NCBI GenBank assembly: GCA_963930655.1
Contig: OZ005609.1
Span: forward strand, 9,096,501-9,160,500
Length of the DNA stretch: 64,000 nt
Reading direction: 5' to 3'
From: Myrica gale
Lineage: Eukaryota > Streptophyta > Magnoliopsida > Fagales > Myricaceae
In this document: positions 9,379 to 21,897 of the stretch, piece after piece
Layout of the letters: each line of letters starts with the position of its first letter
Numbering within the stretch: position 1 is the stretch's first letter
The notes under the pieces: model-generated
The model's database searches: none
What the model was told of the DNA's origin: nothing
Seen by the model: the letters and a program-made list of their open reading frames with translations, nothing else
Translations under genes and position numbers: made by a program

Positions 9379-12347
9379 AGTGTTAGGCATCGCAAACTTG
9401 TAAGTCAGTTCTGTTGGGTCGTGGTTAATCTTACCATAAGCTGAAGGTTCATGAGTTGGGTCTATAAGATATCACTTTGTATGGTTTGTGGGCTGTTCAT
9501 TCAGATTATTTTTATAGGATACAATAAGAAACGGAGTTCCCTTTTTGGATTACGCTTAATGACATCTTAGTGGTTTGAGAGAGTTTTGGAGAGCATTCGT
9601 TGAGGTGACAATTGTTGCTATCTACGACATTAAGCAAGGGAATAAGAAATGGAGTGCGATTCTGAGTCCATGGTGCATTTCTTTGCTTATGCTTGGCCAA
9701 AATAAAATCAGATGGATTTGCTCTCTGCCTTCATTTTATGTGGCCACTCTTTGTGTGTTCCAAACTACTAGAATGCACTAATTGTGAGAGTAAGTATTTG
9801 ATGTCAGAGTCCTCCGTACTATTGCTTACAACATAATGGCATTAGCCCTATGAATACACGCGTTATATTCAGGTGTTGTTTTGAACAATATAAAAGTTCC
9901 TGATGGGATTGCATATCTCTGAGTATTTGTTTCTTAAGCAAGCAGCCATAGTCAATTGGCTTTGAGTATCCGATTTGTGATTCTATGATGAAAGAGGAAG
10001 TGTGAGATGATTGCTGTCTCATCATTCAATTTGTTATACACGTTGAAATTGTGACTCAGTTGGCCAAGGGCTAGGTGTAGGTGGGAGTGTGCATCCGAAT
10101 CTTGTTGAGAAAGCAATCAATAAATAGTAATGTCAATAATTGTTGAACCTTATATCTATTTTGAATTCACGTCTGAGTCTGAGCTGTGTAGAATGCATAT
10201 ATATACATTTACTTTTGGGGTACTAGGTTCCGTTCGATTGAGAGGATGTTGTAAAGATGGCTGGCTACAGGTGAGATTATGTTAAAACAGTTAAAGCACT
10301 TTTCTTAAGTCCGTTTTTCTTGGAGAAAGGAGTATGCATAGCCACAAAAAGTCGCACAATCAGCCATGTGGCACACCTATGAAGCACACAGATCACTGGT
10401 TCAAATCTCCCTCTCCCCGTTCCCCTTTCCACTCCCATTCCCTGGGGACTACTCATCTATCTAATGAAAAGGAAGTGAGGCAGTAGATATGATCACTAGT
10501 CCTCCTTGATGTTATGATCTGTAGAGTTCTTGCAAAATCTTTAGGGTTTTAGGCTATTTGTAGAGGACTAACACTTGAAACAAAGAAACAAGTGTCCTGA
10601 TCATTTAAGGATCATGAAAAAGACCATGGAAGAAAAGTGCTTAAGGCCTCTACTACCTGATAGTTTGACCAGTTTAATTTTATCATGTTTCAAACAAAGC
10701 TGCTAGTTTCTAGGAATGATCTTTTTGGCTCATAATAGTGGTGTGGAGGGTGAAGTCCAAGGTTTATATCCCACTTTTTCCATGCATTATGTCACTAATA
10801 TTCATTACTAACTAATAGTCACAAGTTAGCTCAAGAAGTTGGAAGTTTCAATCCAATAGGTTATGAATAGTGTTGATGAGGTTCCCATTTGCATGTGGAA
10901 GATTCAGCGCCTTATTTCGAATTCCATATCAAGATTGATGTGTATCAGGTAAATGTATTATGACCTTCTATATATGTCAATGACCATTTACTTCGGTTTG
11001 CTTTGCCGAGTATGGTGAGTTAGTTCTGGTGATCTGGGTAATATACATTTCTAAGAGAGATTATATTGTAATTTTTTATTGTGTTAAAATTTTAGGATGC
11101 AAACCACCCTAATTTCCTGATTAGATTCACGGTTGGTAGTATAATTTCGTGATTAGATTCATGGGGGTTACGGGATGGGGGAAGGTCCCCCTACCACCCG
11201 TGTGCTGATCGGGTGGCGGGCCGACCAGTTCTGGTACTGGCTAGACACTGTCACACTACCATAACCAACGGTAGCTCAGAAGCCTTAGTCGGCCAGTCGC
11301 TGGGCTAACTACCCTTATAAGAGTAACAAACTACCCTAATGCAACGCTCTATAGCATACGGGTTTCATTCCATTCTTCCTTTGGATATTCTCTACCCGTT
11401 GCAACATTTGGGAAACAAACCTTGAGCATGGTTCTTGATTAGCTTACGGGCTCCTATGATGGCCTTTTCAAGCCCAACAGGAAATTTTTCTGAAGCCAAG
11501 CCCAATTAGAATCTCTAATGAACACGAACTATGAGTTACTATGTTACGTGCTCCTGTGCACAGTCGTAGAGATGAGGCGACACGTTCACGTGTCTCTGGA
11601 CCCACTGCCTCTTGGGCCTCAATCCGGGAGATACGTTTGCGATTTATTGATATCACTTTGACCATCCGCGCTACTCACTCCTCCTCCACGTAGACGGACG
11701 TTCACGTGAACGTGCCTTGTCCGTGGGGTCACGCGAAGTCGAGGCTTATGGCACCCGGAGCTGAAGATGCAAACAAACCTTGATCATTGAATTTTCAACA
11801 TCGAAAAAGTCAAATTGCAGTGGATATCTTACTTACCGTAGTAGCAAGCAGTAGGAAATACCAGTTTATTTCTGCACCCAATTCTGACCGAAACTTTAAT
11901 TTCAAACTATTGACGGGATTGGATTAGGCTTAAGAGAACCAATAGAAAATGAGTCACCTGAAGAAGACAAACGGTTCGGTATACCGCATGGCACATTTGG
12001 GCTGACGCGGAAGTGCGTCTCAATTGATTAAAAAACAAAAAAAAGGCAGTCTCCAACTTGCTTATATTCTTTTTAATTGATAAAACGGCCATCAAGTGGC
12101 TGTTTGGGGGCATTTGTCAAGCGTAATGTCCACCTTTAATTATTATATATCTTTAGTAAGGACCACTCAACTTTCAAACCTTTGATTTTCGCCCAACTAA
12201 ACCCGGTCCACTATGTCCCACGAGATAATCCTCGTGGATTTCAAATGACTTTTTACCCCCTCATATATAATTTTTTAAGGAAAACATTATTATACACTCC
12301 GAAACTATCGTGTCAACGTCACTTCTAGATTTAACTTATTTATTTTA
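9379..12347. other. Long intergenic stretch, no gene recognised
   Basis: The first few hundred bases are presumably the 3' region of the small gene. The 10340-10420 stretch contains GGTTCAAATCTCC, a tRNA B-box-like word seen in SINE remnants, but no A box, tail or target duplication was found. Around 11090-11160 the phrase TGATTAGATTCA occurs twice. The stretch 11110-11340 is GC-richer than its surroundings. No exon structure is supported. Confidence 0.4.
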
Positions 12348-12458
12348 GGGAAAGGTTTGGGATCCGGATGGGATCCCGATGTCATCCCGATAGAGGCTGG
12401 CATTTTCAGCCTCTATCGGAAAATGGTCGGGATTCCATCGGGACCCCAAGCATTTCCC
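12348..12458. mobile_element. Small foldback element, about 111 bp
   Basis: The ends are near-inverted (GGGAAAGGTTTGGGATC and GACCCCAAGCATTTCCC). The centre is a perfect 13-bp stem, CCGATAGAGGCTG at 12387-12399 and CAGCCTCTATCGG at 12407-12419, with a 7-base loop. The whole unit can fold into one long hairpin. No clear target duplication is seen. It is most likely a MITE or foldback element; a small-RNA hairpin gene is a less likely alternative. Confidence 0.6.
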
Positions 12459-14174
12459 CATTTTTATATCTTACATTAAGATTAGAAGCATATGACCGGC
12501 TTACTCCATCGTCTTCTTAACTTAACTACATCTGAAGCAAAGAACATCCTGCAAAAGATACACAGGTATTCCACGGTCCTGTGACATGCCCCTTCTCTCA
12601 AAACACCCCCCCTATTGTTTAACCTCGAGAACCACTATTATTGTCTTAATCCCATTGTTTTTGTGTTGGATTATTTTAAGGTGCAGAAAGGAAAGTAGTG
12701 TTCCAATAACTCAATAGATTAAACATATTGTGGTTGTTTAACAGATATAATGCATGGTTGCCCACCAAGTGTGATCATTATGGCCTCCACTAGACAAATT
12801 AAACTCGATCGAATTATTAATCACTATAAAGTACATACATGCAACCTAGAACAAGGTTAACTTTTTTCCTTAGTGGCTCCAAAAGTAGTTGTGGGAACTA
12901 ATTTGTTTTGTTTGAAAGCAAAGATGCTTACTTTGAGTTTCAAGTGATTCCCATGTTCCTCCAATTAAAAAAATAAAATAAAATACTCATCCACAGCCTC
13001 AGGTGAGAGATCTGCAGGTTATAATTTTTAATCGCAGACAATTTTGAAAATCGAAGTATTTATTATTATTATATGAATAATCAATTGGAATAATTGAAAT
13101 CATGGGCGAAGGTTCTGCATTATGATTGGCTACAAACTTGATATTTTATTAAATTTGATACTGTGTCTGAATAAACTGGAGATTTGCTAGCTTGTCAACC
13201 TGGCCCTGAAAGTAATCATTGAAAATAAAAAAGGTAAATATTTTATTTATTCTTGCATGTTGGTTATATCGATATATACAAATTAGGGTAATAAAAATAA
13301 TACAATTATTGCCTAAAGAATTAATAAAACTTGCGTATATGTTTGTCCTCTTCTGAGCAAGTATCTATATATATAACGCAACACGTACGGTTTTTTATAT
13401 TATGGGGTTTTTTTTTGCTCTTTTTCTCAAATTTTCAATTCTCCCAACTGTGTACTCTTTGTTCTGTACTTCCAAAGTCATGGGAAGCCATTTTTTTCCT
13501 TATTTCAAAATGTAGAGACCACTCAAATGCATCCTTTATGTGGAGTATGAGTGTTGAAGTTAATTAAAGCGAGTTGAGTACATATAAGAGAGAGAATAGA
13601 GGCACGTTAGGTGGTAATTCGGTTGTACGACCTAATTCTATAAAAAAAAAAAAGAGATTTAAATATTTATAATTAAGACCCCGAATACTATGTTACTAGT
13701 CAACTTTATAAAATGAAAATTTTAAGATTATATAAAATCTTAAAAAACATATTTGAGTTTTTAAAATTGACACATCACTGTTTGGATTTAAATTATATAT
13801 GCTTACCATATCATTCCCTCTTGTACATTTTCATCTAAAGATCTAACGGAGTGGATGACCTGATGTCAATATAGGTTTGTGACATGGTTGTCATAAACTT
13901 TAATAATAATAAAATAGATTAAAAAATTAACAAAATATTAAATTATAAAAAAAGATTATAACTTTTATTAAATTTTAAGACACATAACATATCATACGAT
14001 CATATATCCATACTTGACGTGATATGTAATCAATTCTGTTAGAAATAAAGGGAGTGATATTTTAAAATCTCGTATAAATTGAGCAATGAAATTTTAAATT
14101 TTCTTTCTAAAAGTTTACTTTTGCAGATTTTTTTTGTTTTTTTTTTAAATTATAATCATATTAATAAGATATTA
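12459..14174. other. AT-rich intergenic, no gene recognised
   Basis: Only AT-rich DNA with short homopolymer runs was seen. A 78-codon open frame at 13331-13567 has no recognisable features. Confidence 0.4.
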
Positions 14175-14353
14175 GGGGTGTTTGTTTCCCCAAAATTTTG
14201 GGGCTCGAAATTTCCAACAAAACAAACACACTCTAAAATTTTTAACTTTTACACACACACTCTACTTTTCACAAACCCCAATAAATCTCAATAAAGCAAA
14301 GATTCCCAAAATTTCAGGAATATTTTCCAAAATTTCCACAAACAAACACCCCC
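14175..14353. mobile_element. Tourist-like MITE
   Basis: The terminal inverted repeats are GGGGTGTTTGTTT at the left and AAACAAACACCCC at the right, with internal CCAAAATTTTGG and CCAAAATTT words. TTA precedes the left end, but the right flank is ATC, so the target duplication has decayed or the limits are off by a few bases. Confidence 0.65.
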
Positions 14354-14400
14354 ATCAGCCGTTAAATTGATATTTTAAGGGCTTCAGCTTGTACTTTTTC

Positions 14401-14520
14401 CGGTGGTTTTTGGGTTAGCTCCAAAATTCAAGTTGGTCTTTCCAAGTTAGTGCGAGCGAACTGCTTTCGGTGGTTTTCATGTCTGCTCCAAAATCCAAGT
14501 TGGTCTTTTCAAGTTCGTGC
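14401..14520. repeat. Imperfect tandem duplication, about 67-bp period
   Basis: The phrase CGGTGGTTTT..GCTCCAAAATYCAAGTTGGTCTT..CAAGTT at 14401-14453 is repeated at 14468-14520 with several differences. No coding role is evident. Confidence 0.7.
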
Positions 14521-16654
14521 TCTCTGCTTTGAAATCGCCAAAATTTTCTACTACACTGTTTTTACAGGGCATCTTTGCGTGAGCTGAGCTAAGGAACGAA
14601 ATCTGTGTGCTAAGGCGGCGCGTCTATAATGGGGGACACACTCGTACAAAGTGGGATGTGATGGTCTTTGGCATAACATCGACAAGTCATGATCTCTTGC
14701 TTCAAACATGTCCGCCGATTCCCCCAACTTGTGTAGGTGGGTCCCACATCCCTTGAGACAATGAATTGGATGCTGACTTGGTTGTTCAACGTCTCTTTCT
14801 TCTCCTCTCTTCTTGTCCATTGCAATCCAAGCTCCTTCCTCAATTGCGAAAAAAGCTTTTCCTGTCTAGAAAACCGTCGATGTTGATGGTTACTTTTCTT
14901 GGCTTATTACATTAATCTGTCGTACAAGATTTGGCACACAGGTTTGAACACAACATGGTAATTAATCAAACTAATTACAAGTGATTAAGATCATAATAAA
15001 ATCAGCTAGCTAGTGTCAGATTATATATAATAGAGAAGAAACTTTACCGATATAATCTAGCTAATTATCACATCATCACCTGTTCTTGGGTCTCATTCTT
15101 TCTTATTCTTTACAATATTTTCATGTCTTCGATTGGAATTCTACAGGCAAGAGCCGGTCTTATCTACATTATCAAAAGCAAAAGTTAACCGCTTACATCT
15201 CTCACCCAAAAAAGAATGAACCCCGAGTTAAATTCGTCAACATGCTGAAATTCCTTATCTTCTTCTTTCCCCTTCGATTCTTCTTTGTCCACTAGGATTC
15301 AGACGTTCTAATTCTCAGCAGCCGTTCGTTCCTCGAGGTCTCGGGGTAATTTTCCTGAATTCACGTGTGCTGGTAGCTAGCTAGTTTTGTCTAATTGGAG
15401 AAACAGTACTTGTGCCAAAGAAACCCCAACCATTCAGCTAGTTTGTGAGTCACATACTTAGTATCGCCGACGCTGACATGTTGTGGTTATCCTGGACTAC
15501 GACTTACGTGGCGGGGGGGTCCCATGTCAGGTAAAGGTTGTAAATTGGGAAGTGTAATATGTGGTCGGGAACTACCTGTGGCTGGGGACAAGAGGATGTT
15601 TTTATAAGTGGAGAGAGGGCAGGATTGCCGCCAAACTGGCTGATTTTCAGCCATCTCCTCTGAACCTTTGTGATGGATGGATATATATATATTTTAAGTG
15701 GATGGATATCATGATATGTATTGGCACAAGATAAGGTTGACCAAGTCCCAATGAACCGACATCTTCCACGTGGTCTGACCATCTCACCGCCCTGACCTCT
15801 TGACCGCAGGTGACCTCTGCTGGCTTGCCACCCAGATATACACGTGTACTGGGGGATTTCTGGGTGAAGCCTGCTTCGAGATCCCACCGATTGTCCGCAG
15901 AGCCGTTGGGTAACTTTGGGTCGCACCTGTTTAACGTTCGGCATGACTGATCATCGTTTGTTTAGCACGTGCGCCTTCCCCATTCATGCACGTTCCCCAA
16001 AATTTCTACCAATTTCCATCGGGATAAATTATCCAGTACAGGTCCACAGGATAACGTTTCTTTCGATCTTTTTCTATTATTTTTTTTTACCTTGGACTTT
16101 ATTGCATAATCCGCCCGCCAAGATAGTATAATATGAGTTTGGTTTTGTTTTTTTGTTAACGTCTTTGTCAACGGAATTAACAATCTGTGGGAGGAGCCTA
16201 TGAAATGACAATTACAACAAAGTGGTTAGCAGACTTTTACAATAATTTGATGAGTATCAGTAGTTACGATGTCGTACATGTTTTCTAATTATATATACAA
16301 CTCTGTTTTTGTTTTTATTATTTTTTATAATATTATTATAAGGAAAGAGGTGGCATTTCATCATATATTTTTTTACCTCCAGAGATTGTATATATCTGAC
16401 CTCCTCGAAAAGAAAGAAAGAAAGAAAAATATATATATATATATCTTTCACCGGTTATGAAATGGGGCAGGCTGAGACCCGTGGGAAGCATAAAGATGTA
16501 CCACGTACCAATCACGATTGGTCGTACTCTACAACAACTGATACACGTGCGGGGCTTAGGAAAATAAACTGACACACGTACGGTTTGGCAAACAGCAAAT
16601 TAGAAACTTCCGTAGTTTTTCAATTTTTTATTTTAAATGGAAAGGATATTTTAC
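14521..16654. promoter_or_regulatory. Intergenic stretch with a cluster of ACGT-core (G-box/ABRE-like) sites
   Basis: CACGTG or ACACGTG words occur near 15362, 15769, 15840, 15966 and 16543, with ACGTAC words near 16503 and 16575. This is dense for about 1.2 kb, and the segment 15500-16000 is GC-richer than its flanks. Such elements bind bZIP and bHLH factors in plant promoters. No transcribed gene was found close by on either strand, and a 146-codon reverse frame at 15504-15944 has no protein-like features. The regulatory reading is an inference. Confidence 0.3.
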
Positions 16655-16806
16655 TAGGACTTTGTTTGCGTAATATATCATCACTTTTTCATCAATTTTC
16701 ATACATTTTTTCATCAATTTTTTTTCACTTTTTTACCATTTTTTTTCACTCTCTCCTTATTTTTTCATCAACCTTGATACCTAAAATTTTACTTCTCAAA
16801 CACAGC
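16655..16806. mobile_element. Tourist-like MITE, worn copy
   Basis: The left end is near GACTTTGTTTG and the right end is CAAACACAGC followed by TTA. The inside is rich in TTTTTCATCAATTTT and ends CTAAAATTTTACTTCTC, matching the family. Borders are approximate. The next 250 bases (16860-17060) look like a further, more decayed relative. Confidence 0.5.
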
Positions 16807-18432
16807 TTAAATAACCGTCAGTGACAACACTTATAAAAAGGGAAAACCAATGGATAATAGTCAAAGGATACTCAATAATTTCATCTTTTAAAATTTTTAT
16901 TTTAATAAAATAAATTTTTAAAATTCTCTCTTTTTATTAAATCATAAATTTTCACTTTAAATAAATATAAAAAAATCATTCAAATCATATCTCCTCTCTT
17001 TTTAATCAACTCCAACACTCCAATAATTTTACAATCAAACATCACAAAAAACAAACACTTTTTTCTATGTTATTATTTGGACCGAAATTTTTTGCGAATT
17101 TTTGATAGATATAATATATATAAATCTTATACTATTTATTATTATTAGTCTATCTATTTTTATTTGAGTATAATTTAAATAAAAAATTATAAAATATCAT
17201 GATTTTATTAGAAAATCATCACAAAAAATAGAGTTAAAACTATGCATACTTATATTTGTAAAAAAGAAGCTCAATTGTTATGCATTTTGTCTATTTATTT
17301 ATTTTATCAAAATAATTACACTTTATTCCTCTTGATCGTAACATTTTTTAAGATTCACATCTCAAATTACTAAAACTTTACATCTGAAACTCATGCGTTG
17401 CATTTATATCAGAATTTGATTATGTCACATGTCATATTTTTGTAATACTTTTAATGGTGAGATTCTAACATGAAATGCTAAGTATAAAAACTTATTGATA
17501 ATTTGGAGTGCTATATGTCGAGTTTGATAATTTAAGGTATAAATTATCAAAAAATATATATATATATATTTTATTTTATTTATAAGGTGCAAAAAGTAGT
17601 ATATAGAAAATTGGTCATTTCTTTTTCAAAAATCCCAATAATTGGATAGAATTATTAAGGCGGAGGAACAGAAAGTCCAGCTCTAAATTGTCAAGGACCA
17701 TTAATACACGCAAGAAGATGGTGTAGTTTTTCCTTCAAGCCAAATAAAGTTTAAGTTAACCATGGTTAGAGGAACATGATGCCTTGCTCTAACAGGTAAT
17801 TTGCATCTTTATGCACTTCCCCCAATTATAATTCTCCATAATTTCCCAGCTGATCCAGTTTGGTGTAATGAGATTAGTGGTAGTATCACGTTGCTCTGAA
17901 GCGCGTGGCGACTGACTCGTGAATCAGCAAAAGATTGATGTTTTTGTTTTTTTATTTGCCCCTTTTCAAGCCCACACCTTGGCCCTTTCAACCTATCAAA
18001 TGTCAATACTAATCCCAAATGATTGCGTACCCTTGGATTTAGATGGAGTTAGAATATCAAATTCTCACAACAACCATCCGGGGCATTTATAACAATTAGA
18101 ATTTGAAGAAGTCGAGTTTTATATAAATACCTTCTGACTATATATTACTAAAATATTCGCAGTTACTTTTTTTAAGGTGGGAATTTAAATACCTGAAATT
18201 TAACAGTATATTAATAAAGGGAAAAAATATATTTTTTTACTCATAAAATATCAAGTGTTTTACATTTTACATCTTAAATTACCATATTTAAGATATTACA
18301 CCTACAAAATACTCTTCCTTACCAATAACATCATATATTTAAAGATATAATAATTTATGTAATGTTTCAAAAGTGGTAATTTATGGTATAAATTGCAAAA
18401 TTTATAGTAGTTTGCCTTTGAAAATTTGTATT
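16807..18432. other. AT-rich intergenic, no gene recognised
   Basis: Very AT-rich DNA with a (TA)n run near 17555. The stretch 16860-17060 resembles a decayed Tourist-like MITE. The stretch 18230-18410 has partly self-complementary TATAAATTG-type words like those at 43400-43680. No gene is supported. Confidence 0.4.
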
Positions 18433-18910
18433 TTCTTAAAAAAATTACACACGTGGAATATGTATTATATGTACGAGAATTTCTTATTATTTCAAACACA
18501 AAATGGTTGAAGATTTTATGCTTAATTACTGAAAAGTATATGTTGTATTTACTTTAACAAGTTAGTCTTTGGATTAATACTGTGATTGGGTTGATCCTTG
18601 TGATCTATTTTTCAAATATATGGCTTTACTTATCCACCAAAAATTAATCGACTAATAGAAGACCGAGATAATTTTCTTATTTCTTAAAAAAATTACACAC
18701 ATGGAATATGGATTATATGTACGAAACTTTCTTATTATTTCAAACACAAAATAGTTGAAGATTTTAGGCTTAATTACCGAAAAGTCTATGTTGTATTTAC
18801 TTTAACAAATTAGTCTTTGGATTAATACTTTGATTGGGTCAATGTTTCAAACATATGGCTCAATTTGTTCACCAAAAGTTATTTGACTAATGAAAGACTG
18901 AGACGATTCA
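18433..18910. repeat. Tandem duplication, about 248-bp period
   Basis: The segment starting TTCTTAAAAAAATTACACAC at 18433 recurs from 18681. Both copies contain TTTCTTATTATTTCAAACAC and ATGTTGTATTTACTTTAACA. The second copy has a short internal deletion and scattered substitutions. This looks like a local duplication of noncoding DNA. Confidence 0.8.
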
Positions 18911-19084
18911 TGTCAGGATGCTTATTTTCGGAATCGGATAACCTATTCCGAACCCCATTTCTATTAGTAGGCAATTTTGGTGGACGAAAGTACCTATATA
19001 GATTCACACATGGCCCAATCAAATTCAATGTCATTAAATATGTTCGATTCAAAAATCTTCTAGAAATTACATTGTCAAGATGAT

Positions 19085-19670
19085 CTGTCTAGGTTCGGAC
19101 GGTTTCGACATCATGTGTGTGAAGTTTTACGTGGAACCACATAATTCGCGGAAAGAAACATTCATACCTGTGAGGACATGTTTTTAGCGTCCGAACGTGT
19201 TTATTTTTTTGGCGTTCGAATGCTCATGTTAACGTCTGGATGAGATTGTGTTCATGAGGATTTTGAATTTGTCACTACGTGTTGACGATTATTATTCATT
19301 AGGTAATGTCCGTGCGAACGTTGTAAGACTGATGTCCGGACGGTATTGTAAAATTTGTGACGATTCTCATCGACACTCAAATACGATAATTTAGAATTTG
19401 TCACCCAGCAAGCGTTTAAACGGTTTGTTTATGGGTCCAAATGGATATTAAGTATTTGTGATTATTTTTATCGCCATTCATCTGCGACGAGTATATATTG
19501 TCACACTAGAAATCTGTCCGAACTGTTTTAGGACTTGTTCGGACGGTTTGGCATTTCTAGATGATTTTGAGTGACAAAATTAATGTTTTGTTATGAAAAA
19601 GACCACTTTAGGTGACAAAATTTGGTTTGACACACATATTTTGTCACCTAAAGCTAAGTTTCTTGTAGTG
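19085..19670 (-). mobile_element. CACTA (En/Spm) transposon end
   Basis: On the minus strand the sequence begins CACTACAAGAAAC at 19670, the diagnostic terminus of plant CACTA elements. A 15-bp inverted pair lies just inside (TTTAGGTGACAAAAT at 19607-19621 and ATTTTGTCACCTAAA at 19638-19652). Further in, to about 19085, are repeated GTCCGGACGG, TTCGGACGG, CGAACG and GTTCGAA words in both directions, which fit the subterminal repeats bound by CACTA transposases. The opposite terminus and a transposase were not found, so only one end of a deleted or truncated element is present and its left limit is uncertain. Confidence 0.65.
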
Positions 19671-20994
19671 TATATGTCTGAAAAAGTGACCACAAAGACC
19701 AATCTATTCAAAATTACACCCATTTATTAGATGTGAATATCACATGGACTTTATCAGTAACTAAGCTAAAATTTTAAATCTTTTTATATACCAAAATTTC
19801 TCACCAATTTGGGCATAGGAAATCATTTTCAAGTCATTTTATTTTACGTGCTTTTGACATTTTTTAAGTTAAAATAAGTGACAAATTTCTACTCCTTGCA
19901 TTAAAGAAATTTGAAGAAGGTGAATTTCAGATTAAATATTTCTATGTATTAGAAAGATATAACTATATATGTGCAATAAAAAGACCCAAAAAGGTGAATG
20001 TTATTAACTTGAAACCAACGGTCCAACAACTCTACTGTATGGTAAACTTTTTTAGGAAAAAACATGTAAGCGGCGGGTGAGTCTGCGAAGAGAGAAGTGG
20101 TTTTCATAAATCTACTCACGTGACAAAGTCTTTGTCTTGGTAATCGCTTGGATTCTGCTTTTGCTACACTTTTTTCCACCATTTCCTCCTCAAAACTCTC
20201 GCAAACATTTTTTTCTCTCTTCCCATCCATACCTCCATTCATCGTCACTAGTAGAGCGCGTGGATTTCTGAGAAGAATTTCGTATCGGTGCTTTGATCTC
20301 TTTTTCGCTTTTTTTTTCTTTTCTTCCATATCTTCACAGCTCGACAGGGGCAACTTATCTGAGAATTCTCGTTGATAGTTTCCGTTCTGCTTTCCAGTAC
20401 ATATATCTCGCTGGTAATCCATTTCCTATAAACTATTACCGTCCGTTCTCTTTCTTTATTTCTCCGTAGGATCTGATTCCGGATACGGCAACATCCATGG
20501 TTCAAAGGCAGCTAAACAGGAATCGTCGCGAGCTACCTCTAGATGGTTTTGGGTTTAATTACCTACCAAGAAAGAAGGAAAAGTTCTGGGCTTGATTGGA
20601 GATAGAAAGTACGCAAAGCTCTGAACGAAGCAGTACTGGAATTACTGCAGCCTTTCGTTGGGGTTTTATGCAACTGCAAGTTTCAGTTTCGGTTGAATAG
20701 TACAGAAGACTGTGCACGAAGATCCTTCCAGTCAAGTTGTTTTGTAACGTATAATTCCCATAGTAGGCCTTGTACGACTCGATATATTGACCTCGGATCT
20801 AAAATTGCTGAAAACTTCTTCTGTTCTCAGTTTGTGAGTTAATAGTATGCTATTTTCCGTTCGCAGGAGTAAACAGTCACTCCTCTTGGTTTCTTGATTG
20901 AGCCGGTTGTGCGGCCTTTTGCTTTGAGTCTAAGATCCCTTAGAAGGAAAGGAAGCTGGCAAATAATAAGTGGTGGCAGAGAGTAGCTGTGCCG
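19671..20994 (+). other. Upstream region and leader of the AHL gene
   Basis: The first part is AT-rich. From about 20100 the sequence becomes pyrimidine-rich (TTTTTCCACC, TTTTTCTCTCTTCCC), as in plant core promoters and 5' leaders. Short upstream open frames occur on both strands but none shows protein features. A leader intron cannot be excluded. A TGATTGAGCCG word near 20894 resembles the start of miR171 but is not in a hairpin that I can see. Confidence 0.4.
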
Positions 20995-21897
20995 ATGGCG
21001 GGGTACAATGAAGCAAACCAAGCTGGTTCTCGCTACTTCCACCACCTCCTCAGGCCTGAACTGCACCTCCAGAGACCTCCTACATCTGTTCCACAACAGC
21101 ATCCGTCCCAAACCTCCGACTCCAAGGACTCCTCCGACGGCGATCAAAAGCCCGAAACAGACGTCCAAGCCACTAGTAGCTCCGGTGGAGCCAACACCTC
21201 CACCCGCCGCCCTCGTGGCCGCCCTCCTGGATCCAAGAACAAACCGAAGCCACCGATTATTGTAACGCGAGACAGCCCCAACGCCCTCCGAACACACGTG
21301 CTCGAGGTATCCAACGCTGCCGACATCGTGGAGAGCGTGTCGAACTACGCGAGGAGAAGAGGGAGAGGGATTTGTGTGCTCAGCGGAAGTGGGACTGTAG
21401 TGAATGTTACGCTGCGGCAACCTGCGGCTCCAGCAGGGAGTGTGGTAACGCTGCACGGGCGGTTCGAGATTTTGTCTCTCTCCGGGACTGTGCTCCCGCC
21501 TCCGGCTCCTCCGGGCGCGGGCGGGTTGTCGATATTTTTGTCTGGTGGACAGGGACAGGTGGTTGGCGGAAGTGTGGTTGGGCCGTTGGTGGCGTCGGGT
21601 CCGGTTGTTTTGATGGCTGCGTCGTTTGCGAATGCTGTGTTTGAACGGTTACCGTTAGATGAGGAGGAAGCTGGGCCCGTGCCAGTCCAACCCACAGTGT
21701 CACAGTCCTCGGTTATAACTGGAGGTGGCGGTGGAGGTGGTCCACACCTTGGGGAGGATGGTGGAGGAAGTGGAAGTGGAAGTGGAAGTGGTGGTGGTGT
21801 TTCTCTTTTTAGTGTTGGAGGGAATATGGGGAATTTTCCATTTTCGGGTGATCTATTTGGATGGGGTACTGGGAGTGCTGCAAGGCCCCCATTTTAA
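20995..21897 (+). CDS. AHL: AT-hook motif nuclear-localised protein, ESCAROLA/SOB3 type
   Basis: An intronless frame of 300 residues. ATG at 20995 is chosen; a GTG six bases upstream only extends the frame. One AT-hook ([17 protein letters not shown], residues 71-87) is followed by a PPC/DUF296 domain at about 98-215 that contains GRFEIL (155-160), the partner-binding signature. The C-terminus is Ser/Gly-rich and ends ARPPF. A single type-I hook and no intron place it in clade A. The start ([16 protein letters not shown]) and PPC wording are closest to AHL27 (ESCAROLA) and AHL29 (SOB3). These proteins bind AT-rich DNA at nuclear-matrix regions, assemble through the PPC domain, and restrain growth, flowering and senescence. 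Synteny with the downstream ARID gene supports AHL27/29 orthology. Confidence 0.95.
   Translation: MAGYNEANQAGSRYFHHLLRPELHLQRPPTSVPQQHPSQTSDSKDSSDGDQKPETDVQATSSSGGANTSTRRPRGRPPGSKNKPKPPIIVTRDSPNALRTHVLEVSNAADIVESVSNYARRRGRGICVLSGSGTVVNVTLRQPAAPAGSVVTLHGRFEILSLSGTVLPPPAPPGAGGLSIFLSGGQGQVVGGSVVGPLVASGPVVLMAASFANAVFERLPLDEEEAGPVPVQPTVSQSSVITGGGGGGGPHLGEDGGGSGSGSGSGGGVSLFSVGGNMGNFPFSGDLFGWGTGSAARPPF

Noticed and set aside
10340..10420. Possible SINE with a GGTTCAAATCTCC B-box-like word
   Set aside because: No A box at the right distance, no tail and no target duplication could be found.
15504..15944. 146-codon minus-strand open frame
   Set aside because: No family, no domain, no splice partners, and it covers a GC-rich noncoding stretch with regulatory-type words.
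20894..20912. TGATTGAGCCG word resembling the start of miR171
   Set aside because: The match breaks after about 11 bases and no matching hairpin arm was found nearby; it is in the AHL leader.
20839..21703. Long open frames on the minus strand and in other frames over the AHL gene
   Set aside because: They mirror the GC-rich AHL coding sequence. Only the plus frame at 20995 has the AT-hook and PPC domain.
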